Shown here: piece after piece, positions 7,881 through 18,285 of the stretch | Layout of the letters: each line of letters starts with the position of its first letter | Numbering within the stretch: position 1 is the stretch's first letter | From: Neorhodopirellula pilleata | Lineage (GTDB): Bacteria; Planctomycetota; Planctomycetia; Pirellulales; Pirellulaceae | DNA length: 64,000 nt | Direction of reading: 5' to 3' | Assembly (NCBI RefSeq): GCF_007859915.1 | Contig: NZ_SJPM01000008.1 | Coordinates: forward strand, 307,781 to 371,780 | The notes under the pieces: model-generated | What the model saw: only the letters and a program-made list of their open reading frames with translations | Databases searched by the model: none | What the model was told of the DNA's origin: nothing | Made by a program: the position numbers and the translations under genes

Positions 7881-10616
7881 TTACATCGCTTTTTCAAGAT
7901 CCAGGGAAACAAAGCTCAGCAACTGATCATTGGACATTTCAGTCAGATTGATCTCCCCTGCCTCGTCGCCACCGAACAGTTCGCGGCTCAGTTCTTTCTT
8001 GCCGCGAATCATATCATCAATCTTTTCTTCCAGCGTCCCACGGCAAACAAATTTGTGTACCAAGACGTTTCGTTTTTGACCGATGCGAAACGCTCGATCG
8101 GTCGCTTGGTCCTCCACCGCAGGGTTCCACCAACGGTCGAAATGCACCACATGACTGGCTTGGGTAAGGTTCAAGCCCGTCCCGCCCGCTTTGACGGAGA
8201 TGACCATAAAGGGCGGTCCCGATTCGTCTTGAAACGTTTCCACCAACTTGGATCGCTTCTTGGTCGCCGTCTTGCCGGTCAGGATCAGTCCTTCGCGGCC
8301 GAACACATCGGCGAGATAGTTCGCAAGTGGTTCGCACATTGATTGAAACTGACTGAATATCAAGACCTTCTCTTGTTTTTCCAGAATCGTTTCGCAGATC
8401 GACCGGAGTTCGTTGTACTTGCCGGACACGGCCTGATCGTAATCACCCTGCTTTAGATACAACGCCGGGTGATTGCAGATTTGTTTCAATTGCATGAGCG
8501 CCCCGAGCACCATACCGCGTCGTTGAATTCCCGATGCGATTTCAAGGGCCTGCTCGAGTTCACTGGTCACGGCTTGGTAAAGGGCTGCTTGAGCTTTGGT
8601 CAACCCGCAATCGACTCGCATCTCCGTCTTGGCAGGTAGGTCTGGAACGATCCGTGGATCGGTTTTCATCCGCCGCAAAACGTAAGGCTGGATCAGTTTT
8701 CGAACCGACGATAGCCTAGCCGAACGTTGTCGTTCGTCTTTCGCGTTGACGAACTTTTTGAACTGCGCCGCGGTTCCCAGCAGTCCAGGCGAACAAAAAT
8801 CGAACAACGACCATAGATCCCCCAAATGGTTTTCAACCGGCGTGCCGGACAACAGGATCCGGCCGCGACTGGGGATCTTCTTGATCGCTTTGGTTTGCGC
8901 CGCACCCGCGTTCTTGATCGCTTGAGCTTCGTCCAAGATCACCAAGTTCCAATTCATCTCGCCGATCCATTTCTCGCGGCGAGCCAAACCGTAGGTCGTC
9001 GCGACTAAGTCGTACCCTGACAACGCGTCGGTCGGATCTTTGGCGATCGCCTTAAGGAGGGATGTGTCGCAAGCGGATCGGTGAGCAACCATCAGTTTCA
9101 AATCGGGGCCGAACTTCTCGACTTCACGTTGCCAATTACCCAATAAGGACGTCGGCAAAATCAGCAGGCTCGGAGGCGATTGACTTTCGGCGGCTCCCTT
9201 CCCGCCAAACTTCATTTGCAACAACAATGCGATGACTTGGATCGTTTTCCCCAATCCCATGTCGTCGGCCAAGCAAACCCCAAGCCCGAGTTGGCTGGCG
9301 AACCATAGCCAACCGACACCCTCGGTTTGGTAGGGACGCAAGGTCGCGTGGAGTCGCTTGCCGGCGTCCAAGTCCACCTTGCCGGCTGGATCGCGAAGCG
9401 TCGCCAACGTATCGCTTAGCCAATCGCCGGGTTGAATCCGCGACCATGCTTTCGTGTCCTCGTCGACGTCGCCGCCCTCGACCGACAATCCGGAAAGTAA
9501 ACGCATGCCTTCGAGGAAACCGATCCCCGAGGCGTGTTCTTCCCGCAACGCTTCCCACTGGTCCATTGCCGATTGCAATCGGTCCGCATCGACTTGGACC
9601 CACTTCCCGCGCAGCAACGTCATCCCTTCACGGGCGGCCATCAATTGAGCCAACTCTTCTTGCGTTAATGGTTCGCCGTCGATGGTGACGTTGACGTCCA
9701 GGTTCAACGCATCACCGGATAGGTTTGATTCCTTTCGGGAACCGACGCGTACGGTCACTTGAGGGCGGGGCGGTTTGGACGCATTCCACCAATCAGGAAT
9801 GCGAACGATCACGCCGGATTCCTCCAACCGTGGAACGCTTTGAAAAAACTCATAAGCTTGCGCGATCGTCCAAGCCTGCGGCGCGAACAAGGCTTTGGAT
9901 TGCAGCATCTTGGCAATCGCCGGCGTCGACTCGGCGGCCTTGGAAACGGGTGTCAACAACGCATCGAGTTGTCGCGTATCCCCGGCGGCGATGGACGCCT
10001 TGAGCGCCTCGGACAAGGGAACGTGTTTCGGTGTCGCGTTCTTGCGCTCCCCCGATTCGGTTTGCGTGTAGGTGGCCAAGAAAGCAAACGGCCGATCGGG
10101 GTTCTTCTTGTTCTCGGCTAAGTGAAACGTGACGCGTCCCAGCAGGTTCCAATCCGAGTTGAGTGAATGCAAGTGAGCCGCCAAACCACCTTTGCGTTTT
10201 TGCGATGCCGAGCGAGTGTGAGTATCCAGTTGACCCCAGACACGCCGCAGCCCATCACGATTGAGGTACTCAAGGCCCAAGGTCGGCGGAGCGGATCGGA
10301 GCAGTTCCTCGAGCGTCTCGTCGTCCGGACAATCGGGAGATTTCCAATCCTTCGACAATGAACTCGACATCCGTCGCAACGACGTGAAGTAACGATGAGC
10401 AAATGATTGCCAATATCGAAGCGACACGGGAAGTGACGTTTCACACCGTGCGGACACCAAGTAGACCAAACCATCAACTTCCGATTTGGCGAAGGCGCTG
10501 ATCAGTTCAACCGACAACTCCGACGCCAAACCAAAAGCGAGATCGTCTTCGGTGGCCCCGACCAAGCGGAGTTGACCGAGCGGCGTGATGGCGAGGCGGT
10601 GAGCTTTGATCGACAA
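7881..10616 (-). CDS. SNF2-family DEAD/DEAH helicase
   Basis: The product has 911 residues. The N-terminal 400 residues match the bacterial SNF2-associated region. The helicase core follows: Walker A as DDMGLGKT near residue 450, the DEAQ box near 560, motif III LSGTPVENHLGDLWSLFDF near 595, and the C-terminal lobe ending with the SNF2 signature DRWWNPAVEDQATDRAFRIGQ near 835. SNF2 proteins use ATP to translocate on double-stranded DNA and remodel protein-DNA or RNA polymerase complexes. The start is a TTG with GGAG eight bases upstream; no in-frame ATG fits as well. The adjacent SWIM gene is the usual partner of this helicase class. Confidence 0.95.
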   Translation of the reverse strand: MSIKAHRLAITPLGQLRLVGATEDDLAFGLASELSVELISAFAKSEVDGLVYLVSARCETSLPVSLRYWQSFAHRYFTSLRRMSSSLSKDWKSPDCPDDETLEELLRSAPPTLGLEYLNRDGLRRVWGQLDTHTRSASQKRKGGLAAHLHSLNSDWNLLGRVTFHLAENKKNPDRPFAFLATYTQTESGERKNATPKHVPLSEALKASIAAGDTRQLDALLTPVSKAAESTPAIAKMLQSKALFAPQAWTIAQAYEFFQSVPRLEESGVIVRIPDWWNASKPPRPQVTVRVGSRKESNLSGDALNLDVNVTIDGEPLTQEELAQLMAAREGMTLLRGKWVQVDADRLQSAMDQWEALREEHASGIGFLEGMRLLSGLSVEGGDVDEDTKAWSRIQPGDWLSDTLATLRDPAGKVDLDAGKRLHATLRPYQTEGVGWLWFASQLGLGVCLADDMGLGKTIQVIALLLQMKFGGKGAAESQSPPSLLILPTSLLGNWQREVEKFGPDLKLMVAHRSACDTSLLKAIAKDPTDALSGYDLVATTYGLARREKWIGEMNWNLVILDEAQAIKNAGAAQTKAIKKIPSRGRILLSGTPVENHLGDLWSLFDFCSPGLLGTAAQFKKFVNAKDERQRSARLSSVRKLIQPYVLRRMKTDPRIVPDLPAKTEMRVDCGLTKAQAALYQAVTSELEQALEIASGIQRRGMVLGALMQLKQICNHPALYLKQGDYDQAVSGKYNELRSICETILEKQEKVLIFSQFQSMCEPLANYLADVFGREGLILTGKTATKKRSKLVETFQDESGPPFMVISVKAGGTGLNLTQASHVVHFDRWWNPAVEDQATDRAFRIGQKRNVLVHKFVCRGTLEEKIDDMIRGKKELSRELFGGDEAGEINLTEMSNDQLLSFVSLDLEKAM

Positions 10617-10683
10617 CAGGTTTCTCCATCAATGCAAGAAAACCGTTGTTCTAGTTCAATGCGTCTCTCGACTCAATCACCAC

Positions 10684-13347
10684 TCACTCAAGCGGCGGCA
10701 AGGTGTTGGTCGCGACGTAAACCCACCCGTTTCGCTTGTTGAGGATGTACAACTCGCCGCTGGGACCTTGGCCCAATCGCAAGTCGGCGCGAATCTTACC
10801 CGCCGATGGGATTGCCTCGAAATCCGGTTCATCGTCGAGGACGTCTTTGAGCGACGCACGCACCAACGGCGTCGTCGCCTCATTCCCGTCATGATCAAAC
10901 AGAATCGTCAGCTCTTGAGGATCCAACCAAGTCAGATCATCGGGACTGTTTCGGTCGGGATCGTCGGGATCGAGCGAAGTGATCTGTTGCAACATGCTTT
11001 CGAAATCAAGGTGATAGGCACGTCCGTCGGTGGCGAACTCGACAAAGATGAATTGGCCATTCAGATCACTTGACCCGTTTGCAATCACATGACCTCCCGT
11101 GATCGCTTGACCGACAAATGATTCACCAGGGACTCCTTCGTGGCCTAAGATCGAAACGGGGTAAATGAGGTCGTTCTGTGCGTCGTCTTGGGGAAGATTA
11201 GCAATATTGCCGTTGATGGCGAACTGATCACGCAGATGAACAAACACGCCTTCGCGGTCGGCCCAACCGTAGTTTCCGCCTTTGACAACAAGATTGATTT
11301 CATCAACATTGTCCCGACCGATATCGGTGACGATCAAATGAACGTTTCCACTCGAGTCCTTTGCAAAGGTCAGGCTGCCCGGATTGCGAAAACCCAGTGC
11401 GTACACTTCGCTGGGGAAGCGAAGATCATCGATGAACGGATTGGAGGGAGGATTGCGAAACGGCATCGAACCGTTTGCCAACGGGTCGACTCGCAAGATC
11501 TTGCCCAACGCGTCGCCGTTTTGGCCGTCGCCAGCGATCGCGGATTGCTCGCTACCGTCACCGTGCCCGATGTAAAGCAACCCGTAGTCCTCGTCACCGA
11601 CTTGGGCGAACGGATTGAAGGTCATGTTGCGAATCGCGTGATCCAAAGCAATCATGCCGATGCGAAAAACTTCACGGTAACTTGAGGTGTCGACGCGTTG
11701 CTGGTCAAAATCGTAAGTCCACTCGGCCAACACGCTCTCAACGTCGACCGGATCGGCGGGGTCACTGAGGTAGTAATACTGTGATGGGTCGTCGGGACGT
11801 TCACCGGTAAAGGCCGTATAAAACTTGCCGTTGGTGGCAAAGTCGGGGTGAAACGCGACGCTGCGCAGACCGAACAATCCGTTGGATTGGATGATGTTCC
11901 GTCCCGTATTGGCGAACACCTCCGCGCCGACGTCCAAGAACAACTCCGGCGTCGTATTGCCCGCCTCGTCGGTGACTAATTCATAAATTTCGCCGTCGCC
12001 GTCGAGCCGTCCATCGACCACGACAAACACGCGATCCCCGATCGTCGTCAACGCGTTGGCTCGCAATTGCCGGCCGCCTTGATCAACGGGCAGCTTCGTG
12101 AGCTTCCGCACAACGAGTGTTTTCCCTGACGGCGACAACTCCGACGCGACCGCTGGGTTGATCGCCGATTGTGGTTGTTGATGCGATTGATTGACGTTGA
12201 TGTTCACCACCACCGTCGCTGATTTCGCCGTACCATCGCTTGATTCGATGCGATAGCTCAACCGATCGATCCCAACGAAATCAAGGTTGGGCGTGTAAAG
12301 CAAAACACCATCGACGACGTTCGCCGCTCCACTGATTGGTGCATCGATCAACACGACGTTGGACGAAGTGGCATCGACGCCGATATCGTTGGCTTCCACC
12401 GCCAATGGCACATTGATCGAATCCTCGGGAATCGAAAACGTGTCGGGATTCGAAATGATCGTTGAACCGGTCGAGAACTGGAAACTACCATTGGCGTGCA
12501 ACGTGATCCCGCGTCCGAAACCGGGTTGGATCGATTGCTCGATCGGCGACCACGTCCCATCCGAAAAAACCAACGGGCTATCGGTGATGTAGCGAACGTC
12601 GTCGATTTCGATCCAGGAAACGTTCACATTCTTATCGATTCCATTGGCCGGATCGTATTGATCGTTATTGAACACGATCCGCACGTCATCTGCGGAGATC
12701 CGCCAATCGCTTTGATAGACGAACGTTTGAGTTTGCTCGGTCAAGGCAAACGTTGCGACGGTCTGACCGTTGAGTGCCAGGTCCAACGTTTCGGTTCCTT
12801 CATCACCCGATGCGTTGATCATCAGTGTCGATGGTTGCGAGTTGAATTGCAGGTATCCGTTGCCGTGCAATGTTTCGCTTTGCCAGCTACCCGGTTCGAA
12901 ACCGACTCCATCGATCCAAGTTCCAGTCGATCGCACGTCGGAGGACTCGCTCTGCAAAATCACGCCGCCCACTTCGATCCGGTCGACGACCAAGTTGCGA
13001 TCCAAGACGCCAGGGATGTAGGCGTCGTTGAGAAATTCCACCCGAATGTCATCAGTCGCTAGGTCGACATCGCCGTCGTACGTGTAGGTTTGGAAATCAC
13101 GCTCCGTGACTGATCCCCCGATTTCGGTCCACCGCGCAACGAGGTTCCCGTTGATCCGCAATTGCATACTCTCCATCCCGGTTTCGCCGGCGGCGTGAAT
13201 CGTCAAGCGATCACTCGGTGTGGAAAACAACGCGTCCCCGACATCGGCGGCCAACATGAGGCGAGGCTCCAACGGAATCGGAGCGACCCAGGGCGATTGA
13301 GATCGACGCGAACGATGACGACGGAGGTTCTTCAGAAAGGCAAACAT
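10684..13347 (-). CDS. Secreted modular glucose/sorbosone dehydrogenase-like protein with carbohydrate-binding modules
   Basis: An 887-residue protein. The N-terminus has basic residues and the planctomycete LEPR-type sorting motif (PLEPRLMLAAD). Two xylan-binding-like beta domains follow (roughly residues 40-160 and 165-280), each with a conserved DDIRVEFLND-like loop of the calcium-dependent CBM type. A cadherin-like or Ig-like domain spans about 290-385 (TFSIPEDS to VVVNINV). From about 400 to the end lies a six-bladed propeller of the PQQ-dependent glucose/sorbosone dehydrogenase family (GLRSVAFHPDFATNGKFY, YIGHGDGSEQSA). It may oxidise sugars released from algal polysaccharide at the cell surface. 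PQQ dependence is family knowledge and the substrate is unknown. Confidence 0.88.
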   Translation of the reverse strand: MFAFLKNLRRHRSRRSQSPWVAPIPLEPRLMLAADVGDALFSTPSDRLTIHAAGETGMESMQLRINGNLVARWTEIGGSVTERDFQTYTYDGDVDLATDDIRVEFLNDAYIPGVLDRNLVVDRIEVGGVILQSESSDVRSTGTWIDGVGFEPGSWQSETLHGNGYLQFNSQPSTLMINASGDEGTETLDLALNGQTVATFALTEQTQTFVYQSDWRISADDVRIVFNNDQYDPANGIDKNVNVSWIEIDDVRYITDSPLVFSDGTWSPIEQSIQPGFGRGITLHANGSFQFSTGSTIISNPDTFSIPEDSINVPLAVEANDIGVDATSSNVVLIDAPISGAANVVDGVLLYTPNLDFVGIDRLSYRIESSDGTAKSATVVVNINVNQSHQQPQSAINPAVASELSPSGKTLVVRKLTKLPVDQGGRQLRANALTTIGDRVFVVVDGRLDGDGEIYELVTDEAGNTTPELFLDVGAEVFANTGRNIIQSNGLFGLRSVAFHPDFATNGKFYTAFTGERPDDPSQYYYLSDPADPVDVESVLAEWTYDFDQQRVDTSSYREVFRIGMIALDHAIRNMTFNPFAQVGDEDYGLLYIGHGDGSEQSAIAGDGQNGDALGKILRVDPLANGSMPFRNPPSNPFIDDLRFPSEVYALGFRNPGSLTFAKDSSGNVHLIVTDIGRDNVDEINLVVKGGNYGWADREGVFVHLRDQFAINGNIANLPQDDAQNDLIYPVSILGHEGVPGESFVGQAITGGHVIANGSSDLNGQFIFVEFATDGRAYHLDFESMLQQITSLDPDDPDRNSPDDLTWLDPQELTILFDHDGNEATTPLVRASLKDVLDDEPDFEAIPSAGKIRADLRLGQGPSGELYILNKRNGWVYVATNTLPPLE

Positions 13348-13924
13348 GACGCGAGCTATATGGAGACGAGTGAGTCAGCCCACATCGTAGTTCAAGTAGC
13401 ATTTCATTTTGCGCGTTTTCGTTATTCAAAAAGTGGGCGAGAGTCGCGGAGCGATGGCAGCACTTAGCCCCATGCGTGAGCATGGGGTTGATGTGCGTGA
13501 AACGGTTTCGGAGTCGCGGTGCGACGGCAGCACTTAGCCTTTTCTAGCATGGTCAAGAGCCTTTCTGAAGATTGTTTTGTTAGTGTCTTTGCGCACCGCT
13601 TTCAGGCTGTTTTTGATTCGTTTCAAAAACTTGCGGGGTGCTTTCGTCTTTCAAGTCGCGAGGGCTGACATGATGAGTCCTTCCTAGACTACGGGGCCTA
13701 TCCAACTTCAGCCGATCTTAGCGTCCTGGCTGGAAAATCGCCCTCCCAATTCTCAAACGTCATCCCAACGCCGATTAGCGTGCCTGCACCCGCCATGAAC
13801 TCGGGGCCTTTAGATCACTTGTTCTATCTCTACCTGAGCGGCTAAAGTGTGTGGCCTAGAGAATTTCTGACTAAGTTGATTCATTCCATTCGTACTGCGA
13901 GGCCGGGGAAAATTCCCGTTTTTG
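13348..13924. repeat. Intergenic region with a 29-bp direct repeat and a perfect hairpin
   Basis: These 577 bases lie between divergent genes. A 29-bp unit beginning gagtcgcgg and ending cacttagcc occurs at 13441-13469 and again at 13511-13539 with two differences. Between them lies a perfect 8-bp stem with a GTGA loop (13468-13487). No ORF here has family support. The aceE promoter should lie in the last 150 bases. Confidence 0.6.
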
Positions 13925-16654
13925 ATGTCTGATTCCAAAACCGTCGCCCAGGCCGAAATTTCTCAAAACCTAGGCGAATTGACGCGATCCGTCGACGTGG
14001 ATGTCGATGCGGCGGAAACCCAGGAATGGCTCGCTTCGCTCGAGTATGTCCTGCAAAGCAAAGGCCCCGAACGCGTCAAGTTTTTGCTCGATCAGCTCCG
14101 CGACCGGGCCGCCGAAGAAGGCGTGCCGTTGTCTTCGGACACGTCGACGCCCTACATCAACACCATTTCGCCCAAAGACCAGCCCGCTTATCCCGGTAAC
14201 CGAGAACTCGAACGACGTATCAAGTCGATCATTCGGTGGAACGCGATGGCGATGGTCGTCCGGGCCAATAAACGCCCCGGCGGCGTCGGCGGTCACATCA
14301 GCACCTTCGCTAGTTCGGCGACACTTTACGAAGTCGCCTTCAACCACTTTTTCAAAGGCCGCGGCGAAGACGGCTATTCAGGCGACTCGATCTATTTCCA
14401 AGGTCACGCCTCACCGGGGATGTACTCCCGAGCCTATCTGGAAGGACGCCTGAGCGACGAGAATCTCGATAACTTCCGCCGCGAATTGGCTCCCGGCGGA
14501 GGCCTATCGAGCTACCCACACCCTTGGTTGATGCCCGGTTTTTGGGAGTATCCGACCGTCTCGATGGGCCTCGGTCCGATCATGGCGATCTATCAAGCTC
14601 GATTCAACGAGTACCTCAACGATCGCGGGATCAAGAACACCAAAGGCCAAAAGGTCTGGGCGTTCCTAGGTGACGGCGAATGCGACGAACCGGAAACGCT
14701 CGGTGCGATCGGTTTGGCATCCCGCGAAAAACTCGACAATCTGATCTTCGTAATCAACTGCAATCTGCAACGTCTCGACGGCCCCGTCCGCGGCAACGGC
14801 AAGATCATCCAAGAACTCGAATCGATCTTCCACGGAGCCGGTTGGAACGTCATCAAAGTCGTTTGGGGCGGCGAGTGGGACGAACTACTCGCTCGCGACA
14901 CGACGGGGCTGCTCGCCAAACGCATGAACGAAGTCGTCGACGGCCAGTACCAGAAGTACACGTCGATGCCCGGCAGCTACATCCGCGAGCATTTCTTCGG
15001 CAAGTACCCCGAACTGCTCGAGCTTGTCAAACATCTCTCCGACGAGAAGCTTGAAAAGATCCGCCGTGGCGGTCATGACCCCGAGAAGGTTTACGCGGCT
15101 TACAAACAAGCCGTTGAATCTAACAACGGAAAACCGACCGTGATCTTGGCCAAGACGGTCAAGGGATACGGACTCGGCGAAGCGGGCGAGGGCCGCAACG
15201 TGGCCCACAACCAAAAGAAAATGAACGAAGCCGAGCTGCTCGAATTCCGAACCCGGTTCGGGATTCCGATCAGTGACGAGAAAGTCGGCGACGCACCGTT
15301 CTACAAACCGCCGGCGAACAGCCAAGAGATGAAGTATCTCCGAGAACGCCGCGCCGCCCTCGGTGGTCCTGTGCCGAGTCGCCCGACGAAACACCCGACG
15401 ATGGAAGTGCCGTCTCGGGAGGATTTCGCGAAACTGATCAGCAAACTCGAAGACAAGAGCTGCAGCACCACGTTCGCGTGCGTTCAAACCCTGATCGCAA
15501 TGTGCCGCGATAAGAAGATCGGACAAAACGTCGTGCCGATCGTACCCGACGAGTCCCGCACATTCGGCATGGAAGGCATGTTCCGTCAGTTCGGAATCTA
15601 TGCCCACGCGGGCCAGTTGTACGAGCCCGCCGACAGCGGCCAGATTTCCTATTACAAGGAAGCTCAAAACGGCCAGATCCTCGAAGAAGGCATCACCGAA
15701 TGCGGGTCGATGTCGAGCTTCAATGCGGCCGGAACGGCTTACAGCTGTCACGGCATCAACATGATTCCGTTCTATATCTACTACAGCATGTTCGGGTTCC
15801 AACGCGTCGGCGATTCGATTTGGGCCGCCGCCGACATGCGAGCCAAAGGATTCTTGGTCGGCGGTACCGCCGGTCGCACAACGCTTAACGGCGAAGGATT
15901 GCAACACCAAGACGGACACAGTCTTCTTAACGCGATCGCGTTCCCGACCGTGCGAGCCTATGACCCGGCGTTCGCTTATGAAGTCGCGATCATCGTTCAA
16001 GAAGGCTTGGAACGGATGTACGCCAAGGGCGAAGAATGTCTGTACTACATCACCGCCGAGAACGAAGAATACCATCACCCCAAAATGCCCGAAGGATGCG
16101 AAGAAGGCATCATCAAGGGGATGTACAAGTTCAACAGTCGCGACGTCGAGGGTGCCAAAGCTCGCGTGCAATTATTCGGCAGCGGTGCGATCCTCAATTG
16201 TGCTTTGAAAGCCCAAGAAATTTTGGCCGAGAAGTACAACATCGCTTCGGACGTTTGGAGCGTGACCAGCTACACGTTGTTGCGTCGCGACGCCCACGCC
16301 GTCGAACGTTGGAATCGATTGCATCCGACCGAGACGCCGCGCAAGAGTTACCTCGAAGAAGTGCTCGAGGGTGTCGAAGGTCCGTTCATCTCGGCGAGTG
16401 ATTACGTGCGTGCTCTTGGAGAGCAGTTGACGCCGTGGATCCCGGGTGACTACTACGTGCTCGGCACCGACGGAATGGGACGCAGCGAAACTCGCGCAGC
16501 ACTCCGTCGGCATTTCGAAGTCGACGCCGAATCGATCACGATCGCAACGCTCGGTCGACTGGTCAAAACCGGCGTCTTCACCAACGAAGACGTCGCCGTG
16601 GCGATCAAAGATCTCGACTACGATCCCGACAAAGTTGACCCGTACTTCGCCTAA
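13925..16654 (+). CDS. aceE: Pyruvate dehydrogenase E1 component (homodimeric AceE type)
   Basis: The product is 909 residues, close to the E. coli AceE length of about 887. It decarboxylates pyruvate with thiamine diphosphate and passes the acetyl group to the lipoyl arm of E2. The ThDP-binding motif starts at GDGECDEPE near residue 249 and closes with FVINCNLQRLDGP near 278, as in AceE proteins. Typical blocks such as HQDGHS and YDPAFAYE follow. The ATG at 13925 follows directly on a TTG that would add only one residue. The E2 gene is 58 bases downstream, but no E3 (lpd) gene is in the window. The long antisense frames across this gene are coding shadows. Confidence 0.97.
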   Translation: MSDSKTVAQAEISQNLGELTRSVDVDVDAAETQEWLASLEYVLQSKGPERVKFLLDQLRDRAAEEGVPLSSDTSTPYINTISPKDQPAYPGNRELERRIKSIIRWNAMAMVVRANKRPGGVGGHISTFASSATLYEVAFNHFFKGRGEDGYSGDSIYFQGHASPGMYSRAYLEGRLSDENLDNFRRELAPGGGLSSYPHPWLMPGFWEYPTVSMGLGPIMAIYQARFNEYLNDRGIKNTKGQKVWAFLGDGECDEPETLGAIGLASREKLDNLIFVINCNLQRLDGPVRGNGKIIQELESIFHGAGWNVIKVVWGGEWDELLARDTTGLLAKRMNEVVDGQYQKYTSMPGSYIREHFFGKYPELLELVKHLSDEKLEKIRRGGHDPEKVYAAYKQAVESNNGKPTVILAKTVKGYGLGEAGEGRNVAHNQKKMNEAELLEFRTRFGIPISDEKVGDAPFYKPPANSQEMKYLRERRAALGGPVPSRPTKHPTMEVPSREDFAKLISKLEDKSCSTTFACVQTLIAMCRDKKIGQNVVPIVPDESRTFGMEGMFRQFGIYAHAGQLYEPADSGQISYYKEAQNGQILEEGITECGSMSSFNAAGTAYSCHGINMIPFYIYYSMFGFQRVGDSIWAAADMRAKGFLVGGTAGRTTLNGEGLQHQDGHSLLNAIAFPTVRAYDPAFAYEVAIIVQEGLERMYAKGEECLYYITAENEEYHHPKMPEGCEEGIIKGMYKFNSRDVEGAKARVQLFGSGAILNCALKAQEILAEKYNIASDVWSVTSYTLLRRDAHAVERWNRLHPTETPRKSYLEEVLEGVEGPFISASDYVRALGEQLTPWIPGDYYVLGTDGMGRSETRAALRRHFEVDAESITIATLGRLVKTGVFTNEDVAVAIKDLDYDPDKVDPYFA

Positions 16655-16712
16655 TGTTGGTGGTCACGTTTTTCAATCTACATTCTTCAATCTGAAATCT
16701 TAAATCCTTTCC

Positions 16713-18134
16713 ATGCAAGTCAAACTTCCTGAACTCGGCGACGGCATCGAATCCGGCGACGTGCTTGAAATTTTCGTTTCCGTCGGCGACGTGATCACCG
16801 AAGGCCAAGACATCGTCGAGATGGAAACGGACAAGGCAACCGTCCCAGTTCCGTCGGACGTAGCCGGCAAGGTGACCAAGATTTCGGTCAGTGAAGGGGA
16901 CACGGTGCCGGTCGGCGGTGTATTGTTGGAAGTCGAAGCGGAATCCAGGGCGGAAAATTCGACACCGTCGGCTCCCGCTGCCCCCGCAGCGAAAACGCCT
17001 GAACCGAAAGCCGAAGCCAAGCCGGAACCAGCCGCTGCACCGGAGCCCGCATCCGAACCTGAACAGGCCTCTGCACCGGAACCAGTTGCCCGAGCTCCCA
17101 AACCCGCACCGCCTGCTCCCAAACCGGCCCCGGTTCCAGTGGCGGCACCCGCCGTGTCGGCTGACGCTCAAGAAGCCGCTGGTGCTCCGATCCCGGCCGG
17201 GCCGGCGATTCGCCGTTTCGCCCGAGAAACCGGTGTGAATTTGACAACTGTTCACGGTAGCGGCCCGGGCGGACGGATCACTCGCGATGACGTGTTGGCG
17301 GTCGTGCGTTCGGCAAGCCAAGCGAAATCGGCATCGGCCGCGCCGAGTGTGGCAAAGACAGCCGCAGCACCCTCGGGGGCAAAGGCGAGCGGTACCAGTT
17401 TGCCCGGAACGGCCGACCAAGACGAGTTTGGCCCGATTCGTGTGGAACGGATGAGTAAAATCCGCAAAACCATTGCGGCTCAGATGCACGCGTCGTGGTC
17501 CAACGTCCCTCGCGTGACCAACTTCGACGATGCCGACATCACCGATTTGGAACGATTGCGTCAAAGCAGCAAGGAAGATTACGCGGCACAGGGGTTGAAG
17601 CTGACCACGATGCCGTTCTTGATCAAGGCCGTCGCCACGGCGCTGCGTCATCATCCGTCGATGAACGCCATCATCGATTCTGAAAACGAACAAATCATCT
17701 ACAAGGATTACGTCAACATCGGCATCGCCGTGGACACCGACCGTGGTTTGGTCGTCCCGGTTCTGAAGGACGCCGATCGGATGGGCATTCCGGACATCAC
17801 TCGCGGACTGGCCGAGACCGCCGGAAAAGTCCGTGGCGGGCAGTTCGCCGTTAGCGATTTGAAAGGTGGTACGTTCACGATCAGTAATCTCGGTGCGATC
17901 GGTGGTCAGTACAGCACACCGATCGTGAACATTCCGGAAGTCGCCATTTTGCTAGTCGGTCGATCTCGCAAGTTGCCCGTCGTGATGCCCGACGATTCGA
18001 TCGTTCCTCGCTTGATGATGCCTCTGAGCCTTTCGTATGACCATCGTTTGGTCGACGGCGGTACGGCGGCGCGTTTCCTCAACGACGTGATCGGTTACTT
18101 AGAAGCTCCCAGTCGCTTGTTGTTGGCTTTGTAG
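16713..18134 (+). CDS. aceF: Pyruvate dehydrogenase E2, dihydrolipoamide acetyltransferase
   Basis: A 473-residue protein with a single N-terminal lipoyl domain carrying the lipoylation lysine in ETDKA near residue 40. A long Ala/Pro/Glu-rich linker spans about 75-155. The peripheral-subunit-binding domain (AIRRFARETGVNLTTV...GSGPGGRI) lies near 165-200. The C-terminal acetyltransferase domain holds the catalytic SYDHRLVDGG near residue 443. It transfers acetyl from lipoamide to CoA and forms the core of the complex. It directly follows aceE on the same strand. Its interior is GC-rich with repetitive proline codons, which explains several long spurious frames. Confidence 0.96.
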   Translation: MQVKLPELGDGIESGDVLEIFVSVGDVITEGQDIVEMETDKATVPVPSDVAGKVTKISVSEGDTVPVGGVLLEVEAESRAENSTPSAPAAPAAKTPEPKAEAKPEPAAAPEPASEPEQASAPEPVARAPKPAPPAPKPAPVPVAAPAVSADAQEAAGAPIPAGPAIRRFARETGVNLTTVHGSGPGGRITRDDVLAVVRSASQAKSASAAPSVAKTAAAPSGAKASGTSLPGTADQDEFGPIRVERMSKIRKTIAAQMHASWSNVPRVTNFDDADITDLERLRQSSKEDYAAQGLKLTTMPFLIKAVATALRHHPSMNAIIDSENEQIIYKDYVNIGIAVDTDRGLVVPVLKDADRMGIPDITRGLAETAGKVRGGQFAVSDLKGGTFTISNLGAIGGQYSTPIVNIPEVAILLVGRSRKLPVVMPDDSIVPRLMMPLSLSYDHRLVDGGTAARFLNDVIGYLEAPSRLLLAL

Positions 18135-18213
18135 AGCCGTTGCGAAAGTCGCCAAGGCTTTCGGTAATTCGACCGGGATTGACTGAAAATCTTGGTGAGT
18201 TTCACTGCCGAAT

Positions 18214-18251
18214 TGCCGGGTCTACGCCGAAGCGGCTTCGACCCAGCCTAC
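18214..18251 (+). repeat. Dispersed repeat family B copy
   Basis: A copy of a short dispersed unit running from tgccgggtct to cgacccagcctac. The same unit occurs at 19143-19275 (three tandem copies), 30421-30458 and, in reverse, at 40043-40077. A variant is at 19023-19064 and 30267-30305. It lies between aceF and the glycosyltransferase gene. Confidence 0.75.
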
Positions 18252-18285
18252 TTTTTTCCTCTTACTCGAAGCCACGGACGGACCT

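Noticed and set aside
14885..16171. Minus-strand ORF of 428 codons inside aceE
   Set aside because: Antisense shadow of a clear AceE gene in GC-rich DNA; no family features.
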